A stretch of 64,000 bases of DNA from Lyngbya sp. PCC 8106 (GTDB taxonomy: Bacteria; Cyanobacteriota; Cyanobacteriia; Cyanobacteriales; Microcoleaceae). The stretch covers positions 1 through 64,000 of the forward strand of contig NZ_AAVU01000038.1 of NCBI RefSeq assembly GCF_000169095.1. The letters are read 5' to 3'. Shown here piece by piece: positions 9,051 through 18,400 of this stretch (position 1 is its first letter; each line of letters opens with the position of its first letter). Below the pieces are notes generated by a model. It was not told where the DNA came from. It saw only the letters and a list, made by a program, of their open reading frames with translations, and did no database searches. Both the position numbers and the translations under genes were made by a program.

Positions 9051-9866
9051 TCAAGAGACTGCCTTTTTTAGACTTGAACAAAATTCAGCGATCGCCTCTA
9101 GCCCCTCTGAAGGTGTTCCTTCAGCTAAACGTTTGACAACCGCACTCCCGACAATCACCGCATCAGCGCCCCAGTCACGCAAGGAGCGCGCTTGTTCGGG
9201 TTGAGAAATGCCGAACCCAACCCCAATGGGTTTATCTGTAACCGTTCGCATCAGTTGAAGTAAATCTTGAACTCGGGTTTGAACTTGGGTTCGCATTCCT
9301 GTCACTCCGGTAACACTGACTAAATAAATAAACCCTTGAGACTGACAAGCGATCCGTTCAATCCGTTCTTTTGGAGAAGTTGGCGCCACTAATAATGTTA
9401 CTTCAATCCCCATTTCACTCGCAGGTTTTAACAAACTGGGAGCTTCTTCTAAGGGTAAATCTGGAACCACTAAGCCTCGCGCCCCAGCATTATAAATTTG
9501 CTGCAAAAACGGTTCAATTCCTCGATGTAAAATCGGATTGTAATAGGTAAATAAAATAATCGGTACTTTTAAACTCGGACTAACCGTTTGGAGCATTTCC
9601 AAGACAGCTTCTAAACGAGTTCCCCGTTGTAAAGCACGAGTCGCTGCGGCTTGAATCACTGGCCCATCAGCTAAAGGATCAGAATAGGGAACCCCTAATT
9701 CAATTAAATCCGCCCCATTTTGATCCAATACTTGCAAGGCTTGAGCGGTTGTTTCGAGATTAGGATCACCTGCGGTAATAAAGGGAATTATTGCACAGTG
9801 TCGCTGTGTTGAGTCCGTAGACTGCGAGTGTCGCAACGACTCGAATTTTTCAGAAACAGAGATCAT
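9051..9866 (-). CDS. trpA: Tryptophan synthase alpha subunit
   Basis: A 271-residue TIM-barrel enzyme that cleaves indole-3-glycerol phosphate and channels indole to TrpB. The motif 'ELGVPYSDPLADGP' carries the catalytic Glu56 and Asp67 (E. coli Glu49/Asp60), and 'VGFGISQPEQA' and 'VIVGSAVVK' form the phosphate site. Near the N-terminus about ten extra residues (HSQSTDSTQR) interrupt the usual 'LR..CAIIPFI'. They are encoded by a 30-bp insertion bounded by 8-bp direct repeats. The gene follows ndhL and a DUF3007 gene, a conserved cyanobacterial cluster. Confidence 0.96.
   Translation of the reverse strand: MISVSEKFESLRHSQSTDSTQRHCAIIPFITAGDPNLETTAQALQVLDQNGADLIELGVPYSDPLADGPVIQAAATRALQRGTRLEAVLEMLQTVSPSLKVPIILFTYYNPILHRGIEPFLQQIYNAGARGLVVPDLPLEEAPSLLKPASEMGIEVTLLVAPTSPKERIERIACQSQGFIYLVSVTGVTGMRTQVQTRVQDLLQLMRTVTDKPIGVGFGISQPEQARSLRDWGADAVIVGSAVVKRLAEGTPSEGLEAIAEFCSSLKKAVS
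9797..9834 (-). repeat. 30-bp in-frame insertion with 8-bp direct repeats in trpA
   Basis: AGTGTCGC occurs at 9797-9804 and again at 9827-9834. The 30-bp unit between their starts contains AGTC-CGTA-GACT, a small palindrome, and adds ten codons to the surface-exposed N-terminus of TrpA. The layout suggests a mini-insertion or slippage event. Confidence 0.6.
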
Positions 9867-9925
9867 AGTTTATCGTTTGGGGTAGGAAGGAATCGGGTGT
9901 GAACAACGGAGGAATGAGGAAAGTT

Positions 9926-10252
9926 TTAGTTTTCTGTCGTTTTCTGACGGCTAAGATTTTCTTGTTCGACTTCGGTTTGGAGTTGGGCTAACTCCTCGGG
10001 AGTCATTTCTTCCAAGCGTTTCTGCAAAACCGCATCTTCGTAATCTTGGATTTGTTGGTTATAGGTCATGCTTTGGGTGAAAACCCGAAACAGATAACTC
10101 AATAACCAACCGACTAAACTGGCGACTAATAAAACTTGACTCCAGATTCCAGCATTGACGCTTTCTAGTCCAATCGCTTGTAAGATTAGGTAAGCGATAC
10201 CCCCGGCTGCAAAGACTCCGATTCCGATTCCAATCGCATCAATTCGTCGCAT
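9926..10252 (-). CDS. DUF3007-family membrane protein
   Basis: A 108-residue protein with two membrane helices, about residues 5-27 ('AIGIGIGVFAAGGIAYLIL') and 38-57. They are followed by a charged, helical tail rich in Glu and Gln. It matches the cyanobacterial DUF3007 family usually found between ndhL and trpA, as here. The start overlaps the ndhL stop region by one base, pointing to translational coupling. The function is unknown; the gene order suggests a thylakoid link to the NDH-1 complex, which is inference only. Confidence 0.8.
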   Translation of the reverse strand: MRRIDAIGIGIGVFAAGGIAYLILQAIGLESVNAGIWSQVLLVASLVGWLLSYLFRVFTQSMTYNQQIQDYEDAVLQKRLEEMTPEELAQLQTEVEQENLSRQKTTEN

Positions 10253-10506
10253 TAGCTCTCAATCTGTCGAGGTTTGGGACGAAAGTTGAGGAAGGGGGCG
10301 AGAACAATCATTCCCGGTAGGAAGAAGAACATCAGAAAGTACATGAAAGCCCGTTCAAAAGAGCTAGCCACATACCAACGACTGTTGAGATAGGCGTACA
10401 CTGCGGCTGGAACCACTAAAAGATAGGCACCCGCTAGAGCCGCATACAGAATCAAAGTAATGGCGATCGGAGAGGTGATAGACATAGTTGCTCGCAGATT
10501 CAACAA
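10252..10506 (-). CDS. ndhL: NAD(P)H-quinone oxidoreductase subunit L
   Basis: An 84-residue (or 77, if translation begins at the second Met at 10485) membrane subunit of thylakoid NDH-1, which serves cyclic electron flow and CO2 uptake. Two helices are visible ('LILYAALAGAYLLVVPAAVYA' split around a Pro, then 'AFMYFLMFFFLPGMIVLAPF'). The ending 'LAPFLNFRPKPRQIES' is typical. It is first in the ndhL-DUF3007-trpA cluster. The start is ambiguous because neither Met has a strong ribosome binding site. Confidence 0.88.
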   Translation of the reverse strand: MLNLRATMSITSPIAITLILYAALAGAYLLVVPAAVYAYLNSRWYVASSFERAFMYFLMFFFLPGMIVLAPFLNFRPKPRQIES

Positions 10507-10700
10507 CAGATGAAAATAGATGTGATGTCATCTTTGCACATTGAACCATTATTACACCCGATCGCTGTCTTGAATCGTGATCTTCATGGCTTTTGAGATC
10601 ATCAGTTCAACGGTCGATCAAAAAGCTTGCATAAATTCAATTGGTTGTGCTATCGTAGAGAACACTGTCTTTGAAAGACAGAATAGAACCGTGAAAACTT

Positions 10701-11024
10701 GGGGGCGTGGCGGAATGGTAGACGCTACGGACTTAGAAAACTGAGCCTTGAGGCGAGAAATCTCTCAAGTGACTGCTCTCAAATTCAGGGAAACCTAAAT
10801 CTGAACACAGACAAGGCAATCCTGAGCCAAGCCTAGTTTATTGATTGGACTAGGAAGGTGCAGAGACTCGACGGGAGCTACCCTAACGTCAAGCCGAGGG
10901 TAAAGGGAGAGTCCAATTCTCAAAGCTAGCTGGACAGATGTTCAACAGCAGTAGCGAAAGCTGCGAGAGGATGAAAATCCGTTGACCTTAAACGGTCGTG
11001 TGGGTTCAAGTCCCACCGCCCCCA
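10701..11024 (+). tRNA. trnL-UAA: tRNA-Leu(UAA), split by a group I intron
   Basis: The acceptor GGGGGCG (10701-10707) pairs with CGCCCCC (11017-11023), and A11024 is the discriminator. CCA is not encoded. The anticodon stem ACGGA/TCCGT is split after U34. The T-arm is GTGGG-TTCAAGT-CCCAC at 11000-11016. The exons join as ..ACGGACTT+AAAATCCGT.., giving a UAA anticodon. The 3' end doubles as the homing target of the adjoining transposon: GTT at 11004-11006 serves as PAM and 11007-11023 as protospacer. Confidence 0.96.
10735..10973 (+). mobile_element. Group I intron in tRNA-Leu(UAA)
   Basis: A 239-nt insertion after U34 of the anticodon. It begins AGAAAACTGAGCC and ends with a G before AAAATCCGT, as in the ancient cyanobacterial/plastid tRNA-Leu intron. 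The interior has the expected conserved segments, including AATCCTGAGCCAAG and AGACTCGACGGGAGCTACC. It has no open reading frame and relies on self-splicing. Confidence 0.95.
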
Positions 11025-11071
11025 CTTACTTTAAAGCCTTATAGACACGCTGTTTTAAGTTTTTAACCCAA

Positions 11072-11136
11072 TGTACATTAACTAATTATTTGTCATCGGT
11101 AACAGATTCGTGTCTTCTTAACATATTAAATGTCGT
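11072..11136 (+). repeat. CAST end next to tRNA-Leu: TGTACA plus three TnsB-type sites
   Basis: TGTACA is followed by TTAACTAATTATTTGTC (11078), GGTAACAGATTCGTGTC (11098) and TTAACATATTAAATGTC (11118), spaced about 20 bp apart. The same motif occurs inverted at the far end. These are transposase binding sites by analogy with characterised V-K ends. Confidence 0.85.
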
Positions 11137-11318
11137 TAAACTCCTGGGACTATACGTTTTCTTAGTACCCAATCTGAGTGGAAGTTGTCCCGATGTTTCT
11201 TAGTTTTGTTTTACCGAAAATGGCGAAAAGCCCCTGCCTTTAGGTATGGGGATGGATAGCCGTGAGCCGAAGACGAACAATTAATGTTATCTGAGTTTGT
11301 TTGTGGTAAGATGACTTC

Positions 11319-14300
11319 ATGATTGTCAGAGAAGCTAAACTATTAAACGGTTCCAAGTCTCAATATGCAAGACTGGAGGAAGCCATAAGAACTGCACAGT
11401 TCATCAGGGTGCGACGTGAAAGTCGCGTGTAAGGCGCATCAGCGCTAAGTAATTGAGGAACCGCTCCTCTAGAGGACTCCTTCCCTATATTCCTATGTAA
11501 AAGGGTCACGTACCCCGCCTACTTTGGGAGTAAGCAATGAAACCACAAGGAATGCAAGGCACAGAAGCGGAGTATACGGACAACTCAGTTGATATACCCC
11601 GCAAAGGAAAAGTCTGAAAGGGTTAACGAAAGTGAACCATCATAAGTTCCGTGAACTGTAACAGGCGAAACGAGTTGATACGCCTGACCAAAAGGTAAGC
11701 AGGTAAGTCGTTGAAGTTCTGATGTCAATGACGAAGGAGTAGAACCCCTGCCGGAATATAGATGGAACCCAATCCGACTGAATATTACACACGCGAAACA
11801 CGGTAAACCCCACTGGCTCTTGGGCTAGGTCGAAAACCCAAGTAGGTTAACCGCAAGGAAGACGGAGATGCTGAGGGGGTAAAGGATGCCAGAGAAAGCG
11901 AAAGTCAAGGGTAATGCCTTGAATAGGGGTTCAAAATTTGCCTCACACCGAAAGGTGGCAGACTTCTGGCGGGTCTTCAGCGATAAATCAAAGTAAAGGA
12001 ATTGAACCGACGTGAAAGATAGGGTCAGCAATGACATCGGAACGAAGGAACCGTTAAGGACATGGGAATCCATTAATTGGAAACTCGTGAATAAACGGAT
12101 TAAAAACCTAAGACAGAGAATTTATCGAGCAACTCAGAACGGACAGTGGAATAAGGTTCGTAGCCTTATGAAGCTGATGATAAGAAGCTACTCCAACCTA
12201 CTATTGTCTGTGCGAAGAGTAACTCAAGAAAACGAGGGGAAAAGTACGGCCGGCATCGATGGTCAGACGGCAACCACCCCCGCTTTAAGAGTAAAACTCA
12301 TCAAAGAAATGAAGGATTACACTATAGGTCAAGCTCAACCCGCTAGAAGGGTATACATTCCAAAAGCCAATGGAAAACAAAGACCATTAGGGATTCCAAC
12401 AGTCAAAAACCGCATAGCACAAGCAATAATCAAGAATGCACTGGAACCTAGCTGGGAATCCCGAATGTCGGGCAGTAGCTACGGTTTCAGACCAGGTAGA
12501 AGCTGTCACGATGCCATACAACACACCTGGACACGCCTTAATAAACAGGGAAATGACAGGTGGGTATTAGACGCAGATATCAAAGGCGCATTCGACAACA
12601 TCAGCCACAACTTCATACTCAAAACCATTGGAGAAATACCAGGCAGAGAGTTAATTAAACAATGGCTGAAAGCAGGTTATGTAGAATCCGAAATATTCCA
12701 TGAAACGGAAAGCGGAACACCACAAGGGGGAATAATCTCGCCCCTATTAGCTAACATAGCGCTGGATGGAATCGAGCAATTCCTAAGTCAATTCAAGAAA
12801 AGGCAAGGGAAGAACAAATCGCCTAGAGCGCCTAAATATGGGTTCGTCAGATACGCTGACGACTTCATCATCACCGCCGAAACTCTCATGGATATTGAGG
12901 AAATAATTCCCTCGGTAAAGGAACTCCTCAAAACAAGAGGACTGGAGTTAAATGAGGACAAAACCAATATTGTTCATGTAGAACAAGGATTCAATTTTTT
13001 GGGGTTCAATGTCCGCCACTTCCAGGGAAGCTGTCTAGTAAAACCTCAAAAGGAAAAAGTAAAACTATTCCTTAGAGAAATACGGGAATGGCTCAAAACT
13101 AACAAACACGCCAGTCCTGAAACAGTTATCCAATACCTAAACCCCCGAATCAGGGGGTGGGGAAACTACTATAAACACGGGGTAAGTAGCGAAGTGTTCA
13201 GCTATGTTGACCACCAAATTTTCCAGGCAATCTGGAGATGGTCACTAAGCAGACACCCAAACAAGGGGAAAAAGTGGGTAGCAGGAAAGTATTTCATCAC
13301 CGCTAACGGCAGGAAATGGAGCTTTCACGCAATAATCGAAGATAGAAGTGGGAAGAGGAAAAACCTAATCCTAACGAAGCTCGGAGACTTACCAATAACC
13401 CGTCACGTCAAAATAAAGGGAACAGCATCCCCCGACGACCCCAAACTAACCGAATACTGGGAAAAACGTAGAACCAACTACGGGAAAACATACTTTTCAA
13501 GAGGTTCAAAGCTATTTAAAGTAGCCCAAAACCAAAACTGGAAATGCCCAATATGCGGTGAACACCTGTTTAATGGAGAAAAGCTACACACCCACCATAA
13601 AGTGCAAGTAAAAGATGGGGGTACTAACAGGGAAGACAACCTAGTCCACCTACACCTCACCTGCCACAAGCACGTACATACGGGTAAAGGTTCTGAGACT
13701 CTGGAGGCTTGAGCCGGATGATGGGAAACTGTCAAGTCCGGTTCTTAGGGGGGAGAGATGCGGTGACGTATGCTCTCCTACCCGACAACAAAGCAGTTAG
13801 ACTATGGCGAGATGAACGGGATGTCAATCAATCTCGTATCTCTCGACTCTGTAAAGAGTTGGCGAAAGAATTCCCTTTTGCCAAAAAACTCAACTCAATG
13901 GCACGTCAAGCCTCGGGTGAAAGAGCTTGGAATTCAATATCTAGCTTCTATCGCAATTGTCGTCAGGGAGTCAAGAAAAAAGGATACCCTCAATTCAAGA
14001 AACATAGTCGTTCGGTTGAATACAAAACAACAGGCTGGAAACTATCAGACGACCGTAAATCAATTAACTTCACAGATGGGTTTAAAGCAGGTAAATTCTC
14101 TCTATTCTGCAATAAAGCTGTTAGAGAAGATTTATTCACCTTGAAGATTAATCGAGTCAGAGTAGTCAGACGAGCCGATGGATATTATGCACAATTCTGC
14201 TTTGATGGCTTACGCTCTGAACCCGGAGAATATACGGGAAAAGTAGTCGGTTTAGACCTCGGTTTAAACTATTTCTACAAAGACACTAATAACAATGCAG

Positions 14301-15007
14301 CCATCTATCCCAAGTATCTGAGGTCATCTGAAAAGCGAATTCAAAAGCTACAGCGACGACTATCTAGGAAGTTTGTAAAAGGAGTTCAACCCCAATCAAA
14401 TAACTACCACAAAGCTCGAAAAAGACTGGGTAAATGCCATTTGAAGGTTCAACGCCAACGTAAAGACTGGGCTGTGAAGTTAGCCCGGTGCGTAGTGACA
14501 TCTAACGATGTTGTGGTGTACGAAGACCTCAAGATACAAAACATGGTCAAAAATCATCATCTAGCTAAGTCGATTTCCGATGCGAGTTGGTATCAATTCA
14601 CCCAATGGTTAGACTATTTTGGAAAAATTTGGGGTAAAACAGTTGTTTCTGTTAGCCCACATTTCACCTCTCAAGATTGTTCTAATTGTGGATTTCGGGT
14701 CAAAAAAACACTTCTTTCCCGCACCCACAAATGTCCTAAATGTAAGACAGAAATTTGTCGCGATACAAACGCAGCACTGAATGTTTTAAAGAAGGGCATG
14801 AGTATTTTAGGGACTGAGTTTCAACAATACAGCGGTGCGACCTCGTGCGGGGAACCCGCACTTGAGGAAGCGCACCAAGAGAGTACCCAAGGGCATTGGG
14901 AAGCTGCCTCATTTGAGGGAAAGCTTGGGGAGACTTCGACCTCTGTTAATGAGGAGAAATCCGATTTAATAAGTCGTGTCGATGAACCAAGAATTAGCAA
15001 TAGCTAA
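11319..15007 (+). CDS. tnpB: TnpB RNA-guided nuclease, gene split by a group II intron
   Basis: Exon 1 is 11319-11408 (30 codons, MIVREAKLLNGSKSQ.. to ..AQFIR). Exon 2 is 13787-15007 and begins NKAVRLWRDERD. Joining them gives one 436-residue protein with no frame change. RuvC-type catalytic residues are seen: Asp in 'VGLDLGLNYF', Glu in 'VVYEDLKIQ' and Asp in 'CRDTNAALN'. A zinc finger is formed by 'CSNCGF' and 'CPKCKTEIC'. TnpB proteins use an RNA from the element's right end to cut DNA beside a TAM. Unspliced mRNA would make only about 30 correct residues. The C-terminal 60 residues are divergent. Confidence 0.88.
11409..13786 (+). mobile_element. Group II intron with intron-encoded protein
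   Basis: The intron starts GTGCGACG (11409) and ends CTACCCGAC (13786), matching the GUGYG and AY boundary rules. Domain V is the 34-nt hairpin at about 13711-13744 (GAGCCGG...CCGGTTC), and domain VI follows to the 3' end with the usual GGGAGAG/CTCTCC stem. A reverse transcriptase gene fills domain IV and its stop codon overlaps domain V. The domain V sequence is of the bacterial/chloroplast-like type. Insertion is exactly between codons 30 and 31 of tnpB. Confidence 0.92.
12012..13712 (+). CDS. ltrA: Group II intron reverse transcriptase/maturase with HNH endonuclease
   Basis: A 566-residue intron-encoded protein. RT domains run from about residue 75 to 340, with 'VLDADIKGAFDNI' at 185-197 and the catalytic YADD at 281-284. 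The maturase (X) domain is near 365-440, including 'RIRGWGNYYKH'. The C-terminal HNH endonuclease has C512-x2-C515, H527-H529 and C551-H552. Such proteins aid intron splicing and then retrohoming by target-primed reverse transcription. All key residues are present, so it looks active. The start used is GTG at 12012; no in-frame ATG lies nearby. Confidence 0.93.
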   Translation: MKDRVSNDIGTKEPLRTWESINWKLVNKRIKNLRQRIYRATQNGQWNKVRSLMKLMIRSYSNLLLSVRRVTQENEGKSTAGIDGQTATTPALRVKLIKEMKDYTIGQAQPARRVYIPKANGKQRPLGIPTVKNRIAQAIIKNALEPSWESRMSGSSYGFRPGRSCHDAIQHTWTRLNKQGNDRWVLDADIKGAFDNISHNFILKTIGEIPGRELIKQWLKAGYVESEIFHETESGTPQGGIISPLLANIALDGIEQFLSQFKKRQGKNKSPRAPKYGFVRYADDFIITAETLMDIEEIIPSVKELLKTRGLELNEDKTNIVHVEQGFNFLGFNVRHFQGSCLVKPQKEKVKLFLREIREWLKTNKHASPETVIQYLNPRIRGWGNYYKHGVSSEVFSYVDHQIFQAIWRWSLSRHPNKGKKWVAGKYFITANGRKWSFHAIIEDRSGKRKNLILTKLGDLPITRHVKIKGTASPDDPKLTEYWEKRRTNYGKTYFSRGSKLFKVAQNQNWKCPICGEHLFNGEKLHTHHKVQVKDGGTNREDNLVHLHLTCHKHVHTGKGSETLEA

Positions 15008-15042
15008 GAATCCCCCGAATTTATTCGTGGGGAGTATGTCAA
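15008..15042 (+). ncRNA. Predicted omega-RNA 3' end of the tnpB element
   Basis: A CCCC-C-GAAT/ATTC-G-GGGG hairpin (15012-15033) and GGGAGTATGTCAA follow the tnpB stop, the usual position and form of the TnpB guide RNA scaffold. The guide would be the DNA just outside, starting TCGCTTATCTCC at 15043. The RNA probably begins inside tnpB. Expression is not shown. Confidence 0.45.
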
Positions 15043-15077
15043 TCGCTTATCTCCCTAAACCTTCCATAAATTATGCA

Positions 15078-15106
15078 GGGGGCGGTGGGACTTGCTTTCA
15101 ATCCAC
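15078..15106 (-). CRISPR. Delocalised repeat-spacer: homing guide against tRNA-Leu
   Basis: Read on the minus strand, a repeat-3'-end-like GTGGATTGAAAG (15106-15095) is followed directly by CAAGTCCCACCGCCCCC (15094-15078), a perfect 17-nt copy of tRNA-Leu bases 11007-11023. GTGG-TTGAAAG matches the end of V-K direct repeats (..GGGTTGAAAG). The match stops exactly at both edges. Type V-K CASTs use such isolated short guides to home to tRNA genes. No cas12k or tracrRNA is seen here. Confidence 0.82.
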
Positions 15107-15419
15107 TTCAATAAGCATCTAAAATACTCTCTTTTGAGCCTGTGATTCCTGTATGGTTGGATCAGATTCATCAGCAGGTGACTATTAGATTGGCTGATTA
15201 AAACTGAAGTTGCAAGATATTATGTTGTATGTTGTGTGCATCGCTCGGGTCTCATAAAATTGTGTTTGCATTCAATAAGGATTTTGTCAACTATAGTTAA
15301 ATATTGTTCCATTGATGATCATACTAATGTACTATTGAATAATGTTAATCAATTTTTAACAATGCGATTGTTTAAAAGTGGAACTATACCTTATTAATTA
15401 AGGCAGTTTAAAAAACGGA
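15107..15419. other. Non-coding stretch between the guide and the methyltransferase
   Basis: No supported gene. This is where cas12k, tracrRNA and the CRISPR array would be expected in a complete V-K element. The DNA is AT-rich and includes the promoter region of the methyltransferase gene. No recognisable cas12k fragment is seen. Confidence 0.5.
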
Positions 15420-18400
15420 ATGTCACAGTCTGGACTACTTGAACTAGCACATGAAAAGCTTCACTGGCCGACTCCACAAGAAATTTTGGAGCCATCTGGT
15501 GCAGGTCCTAGTGTTTATGCACGAATTGCTAGGGAAAAACTAAGTAGAACTATCAGCAAACTTTCAGATGGTCATGGTGTGCAAATAGGCGTGCTGTCGG
15601 CAAATCCTCAAGGTGACTCGACAGAAACACCCATTGCTCTGGTGTGCGACTTTCCCACAGAAGTTTCAGAAGACACACTGAGAAAAACTTATCAACTTGC
15701 TTGGAGTTTTTCTCGTACACCATCACTAATTACAACAGAACCTAATCGCTTAAGAATTTGGACGTGCTACGAAGAACCTCCAAAAGAAGATGATATTATC
15801 AAGCCCGTAATTAATGTTTCCAAACGGGAAATTGAGTCATTTAATCAGGTATCTCTTTCAGGTCAAGCTGCTGAAACTTTGCGGTTACACTGGGCTGATT
15901 TAGTATCAGGTCAATTTTTTCAAGAACATAGCCAGCGATTTCAACGAAAACAAGCCGCTGACCAGATGCTATTGAAAAATCTGAAAAGTGTTCGGAAAAG
16001 ACTTCAAAAAAATGAACTTGATGATGATACAATTCATGATTTATTAGCAAGAATTATTTTAATTCAATTCCTTTTTGATCGTCAAAAATCTGAAGGTAAT
16101 CCTGATTTAAATGAAAATTTACTGGGTGATTTATATCGAACTAATAAATTATCGGCTAGATACTCCCAGTTAGCTGACATATTAATAAATCATAGAGATA
16201 CTTACCAATTTTTCCGTTGGCTCAACGGCGAGTTCAATGGTGATTTATTCCCAGGTAAAGGTGCTACTGAAGAAGAACGTGAAGCTGAATGGCAAACAGA
16301 AGAACAAAAAGTTAAACAAGCTCATCTAAATATACTTGCTGATTTTGTTAGTGGTGATGTAGACATTGAAACTGGACAATTAAGTCTATGGCCATACTAC
16401 CATTTTGACGTTATACCTTTGGAGTTTATTAGCAGTATATATGAGGAGTTTGTTAGTAAAAAATCTGGTACAGGGGTTCATTACACACCAGAACATATAG
16501 TTGATTTTGTACTAGATGGTGTTTTACCTTGGGATAGTCAAGAATGGGATATCAAGATTCTTGATCCTGCTTGTGGTTCAGGAATTTTTCTGGTTAAAGC
16601 ATTCCAGCGTTTAATTTATAGATGGGAACAAGCTCATCCAAGAACAATTCAGCCAAGTGATTTAAAATATTTACTAGAAAATAATTTATTTGGTGTTGAT
16701 GTAGATGCTCAAGCAGTAAGAGTAGCATCTTTTAGTCTATATTTGACCATGCTTGATAAAGTAGAACCTCAATATTATTGGGAAAATGAGTTTCGCTTTC
16801 CTAGATTACGCGAACGTCAATTAGTCGCTGCTGATTTTTTTAAAGAAGATAAAGAAGGTTTTCGTTCTGTTCAAGATGCTGCTAAATATGATTTAGTTGT
16901 TGGTAATGCACCCTGGGGAAGAAACACTGTCACTCCGGCAGCTAAATCTTGGGCTGGAGATGTTTGGACAATAACCTACGGTAATATTGGCCCACTTTTT
17001 CTACCAAAAGCTGCTGCTTTAACCAAACCTGGTGGACAAGTAGCAATGATGCAACCTGCACTGGCTTTGATTTTTAATCAGGTTGGCACTGCTCAAGAAT
17101 TTCGAGCTAGGCTTTTTTCAGAGTTCAAAATTGAAGAGATAGTTAATTTGTCAGCATTGCGTTTTGGACTGTTCAAAGATGCTATTTCTCCAGCTTGTAT
17201 TATTACAATGTCAGCAATACTGCCTGACGGTGAACCTTTTACATACATTTGTCCCAAGCCCGTTATGACAAATGAGGATGACTATCATATAGTAATTGAG
17301 CCACACGATGTTAATACAATTTACCCACAAGAGGCGATCGCAAACCCATTAGTTTGGACAGCTTTAATGTGGGGAGGGAGACGTGATCTATCCTTGTTAA
17401 GAAGATTGAATCAGGAATCAAGTATTGAAAAACTTAAGAATCGTGGAATTGTCAAAACACGTCAAGGGATAATTCGCTCTGATAGAAGTAAACAACAGAA
17501 AAATATCATAGGTAAACAGATTTTGGAGTCCAAAAAATTTCCTGATTCTACATTTCTTTTCCTAGAAGCTAAAAGTCTACCTGTTAACAATGATCCATAT
17601 ACCCACTCGCGAGACTCTACAGATTTTTCCGCATTTGAAATGCCACAAATGATTTTAAAGCAAGGTTGGCAGATAAGTAGTAAACGATTTCAAGCAGCTA
17701 TTACTGTCTCTGATGATAATAATCGAGGCGTTCTTTGTTCTAAAAGTTATGTCAGTGTGCATATTTCTGGTCAATATGGTTCTGTTTTGGAAACTGCTTG
17801 TTTGACTTATAATAGTAAACTAGCTGTATATTATTTACTTTTGTCAAGTGGTTGTTTTGCTTCTTATAGACCAGAAACTAATGTAGAAGACTTGTTACGT
17901 GTTCCCATTCCTGAATCACGCCCTATACCATTAAATAATATTAAAACATTTGACGATGTTGACGAATGTGTAAGGATTGCATTCTCATTTAAAGATAGTG
18001 AATGGGTAATCATTAATGATCTATTTAATTACACTCTGCCAGACTTTAAAGGAGATGGTGCTTCTCCAGGACGTAAAAGAACTCACCGTATAGATAATAG
18101 TCAATCTCAGAATAATACTGAACCTGAACTTACTGCATATTGTGAGTATTTTTTGCGAGTTCTTAAGGCAGGATTTGGACAAGATAAACAAGTTTGTGCC
18201 ACCATATTTCAGGAACAAACTAAGACTCTTCTTCCTATTCGCTTAGTGGCTATTTATCTTAATAAGCCTGATTCTAAAGGTGTTCATATTAAACCTATTG
18301 ACTCTCCTGATTTAATGGAACGCTTGGAAAACTTAAATAAGTTGTATCTAGAAAGAGGAAGTATAGAAGATGGTGGCATCTTTTATCAGCGTGTTGCCAG

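Larger units (their letters stand above)
11222..15042 (+). mobile_element. IS605/IS1341-type tnpB insertion sequence carrying a group II intron
   Basis: The left part has a CCCC..GGGG hairpin at 11231-11251 followed by GATGGATAGCC, typical of cyanobacterial tnpB-only elements. The right end has a CCCC..GGGG hairpin at 15012-15033 and stops near GTATGTCAA (15042). No tnpA is present, so movement would need a transposase in trans. The left limit is approximate. The only gene is tnpB, interrupted by the intron. The element sits between one CAST end and the CAST guide. Confidence 0.75.

Noticed and set aside
11690..11720. EBS1 of the group II intron at CGCCTGACC
   Set aside because: CCTGA could pair with TCAGG at the 5' exon end, but the same bases form a local GGCG/CGCC stem, so the assignment is not safe without folding.
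13709..13786. Apparent start of the second tnpB frame inside the intron
   Set aside because: The first 26 codons of the open frame are group II domain V/VI sequence. The true TnpB N-terminus is exon 1 at 11319-11408.
15042..15106. A CRISPR array next to the methyltransferase
   Set aside because: Only one repeat stub and one 17-nt spacer-like copy are present. There is no second repeat, so it is a delocalised guide and not an array.
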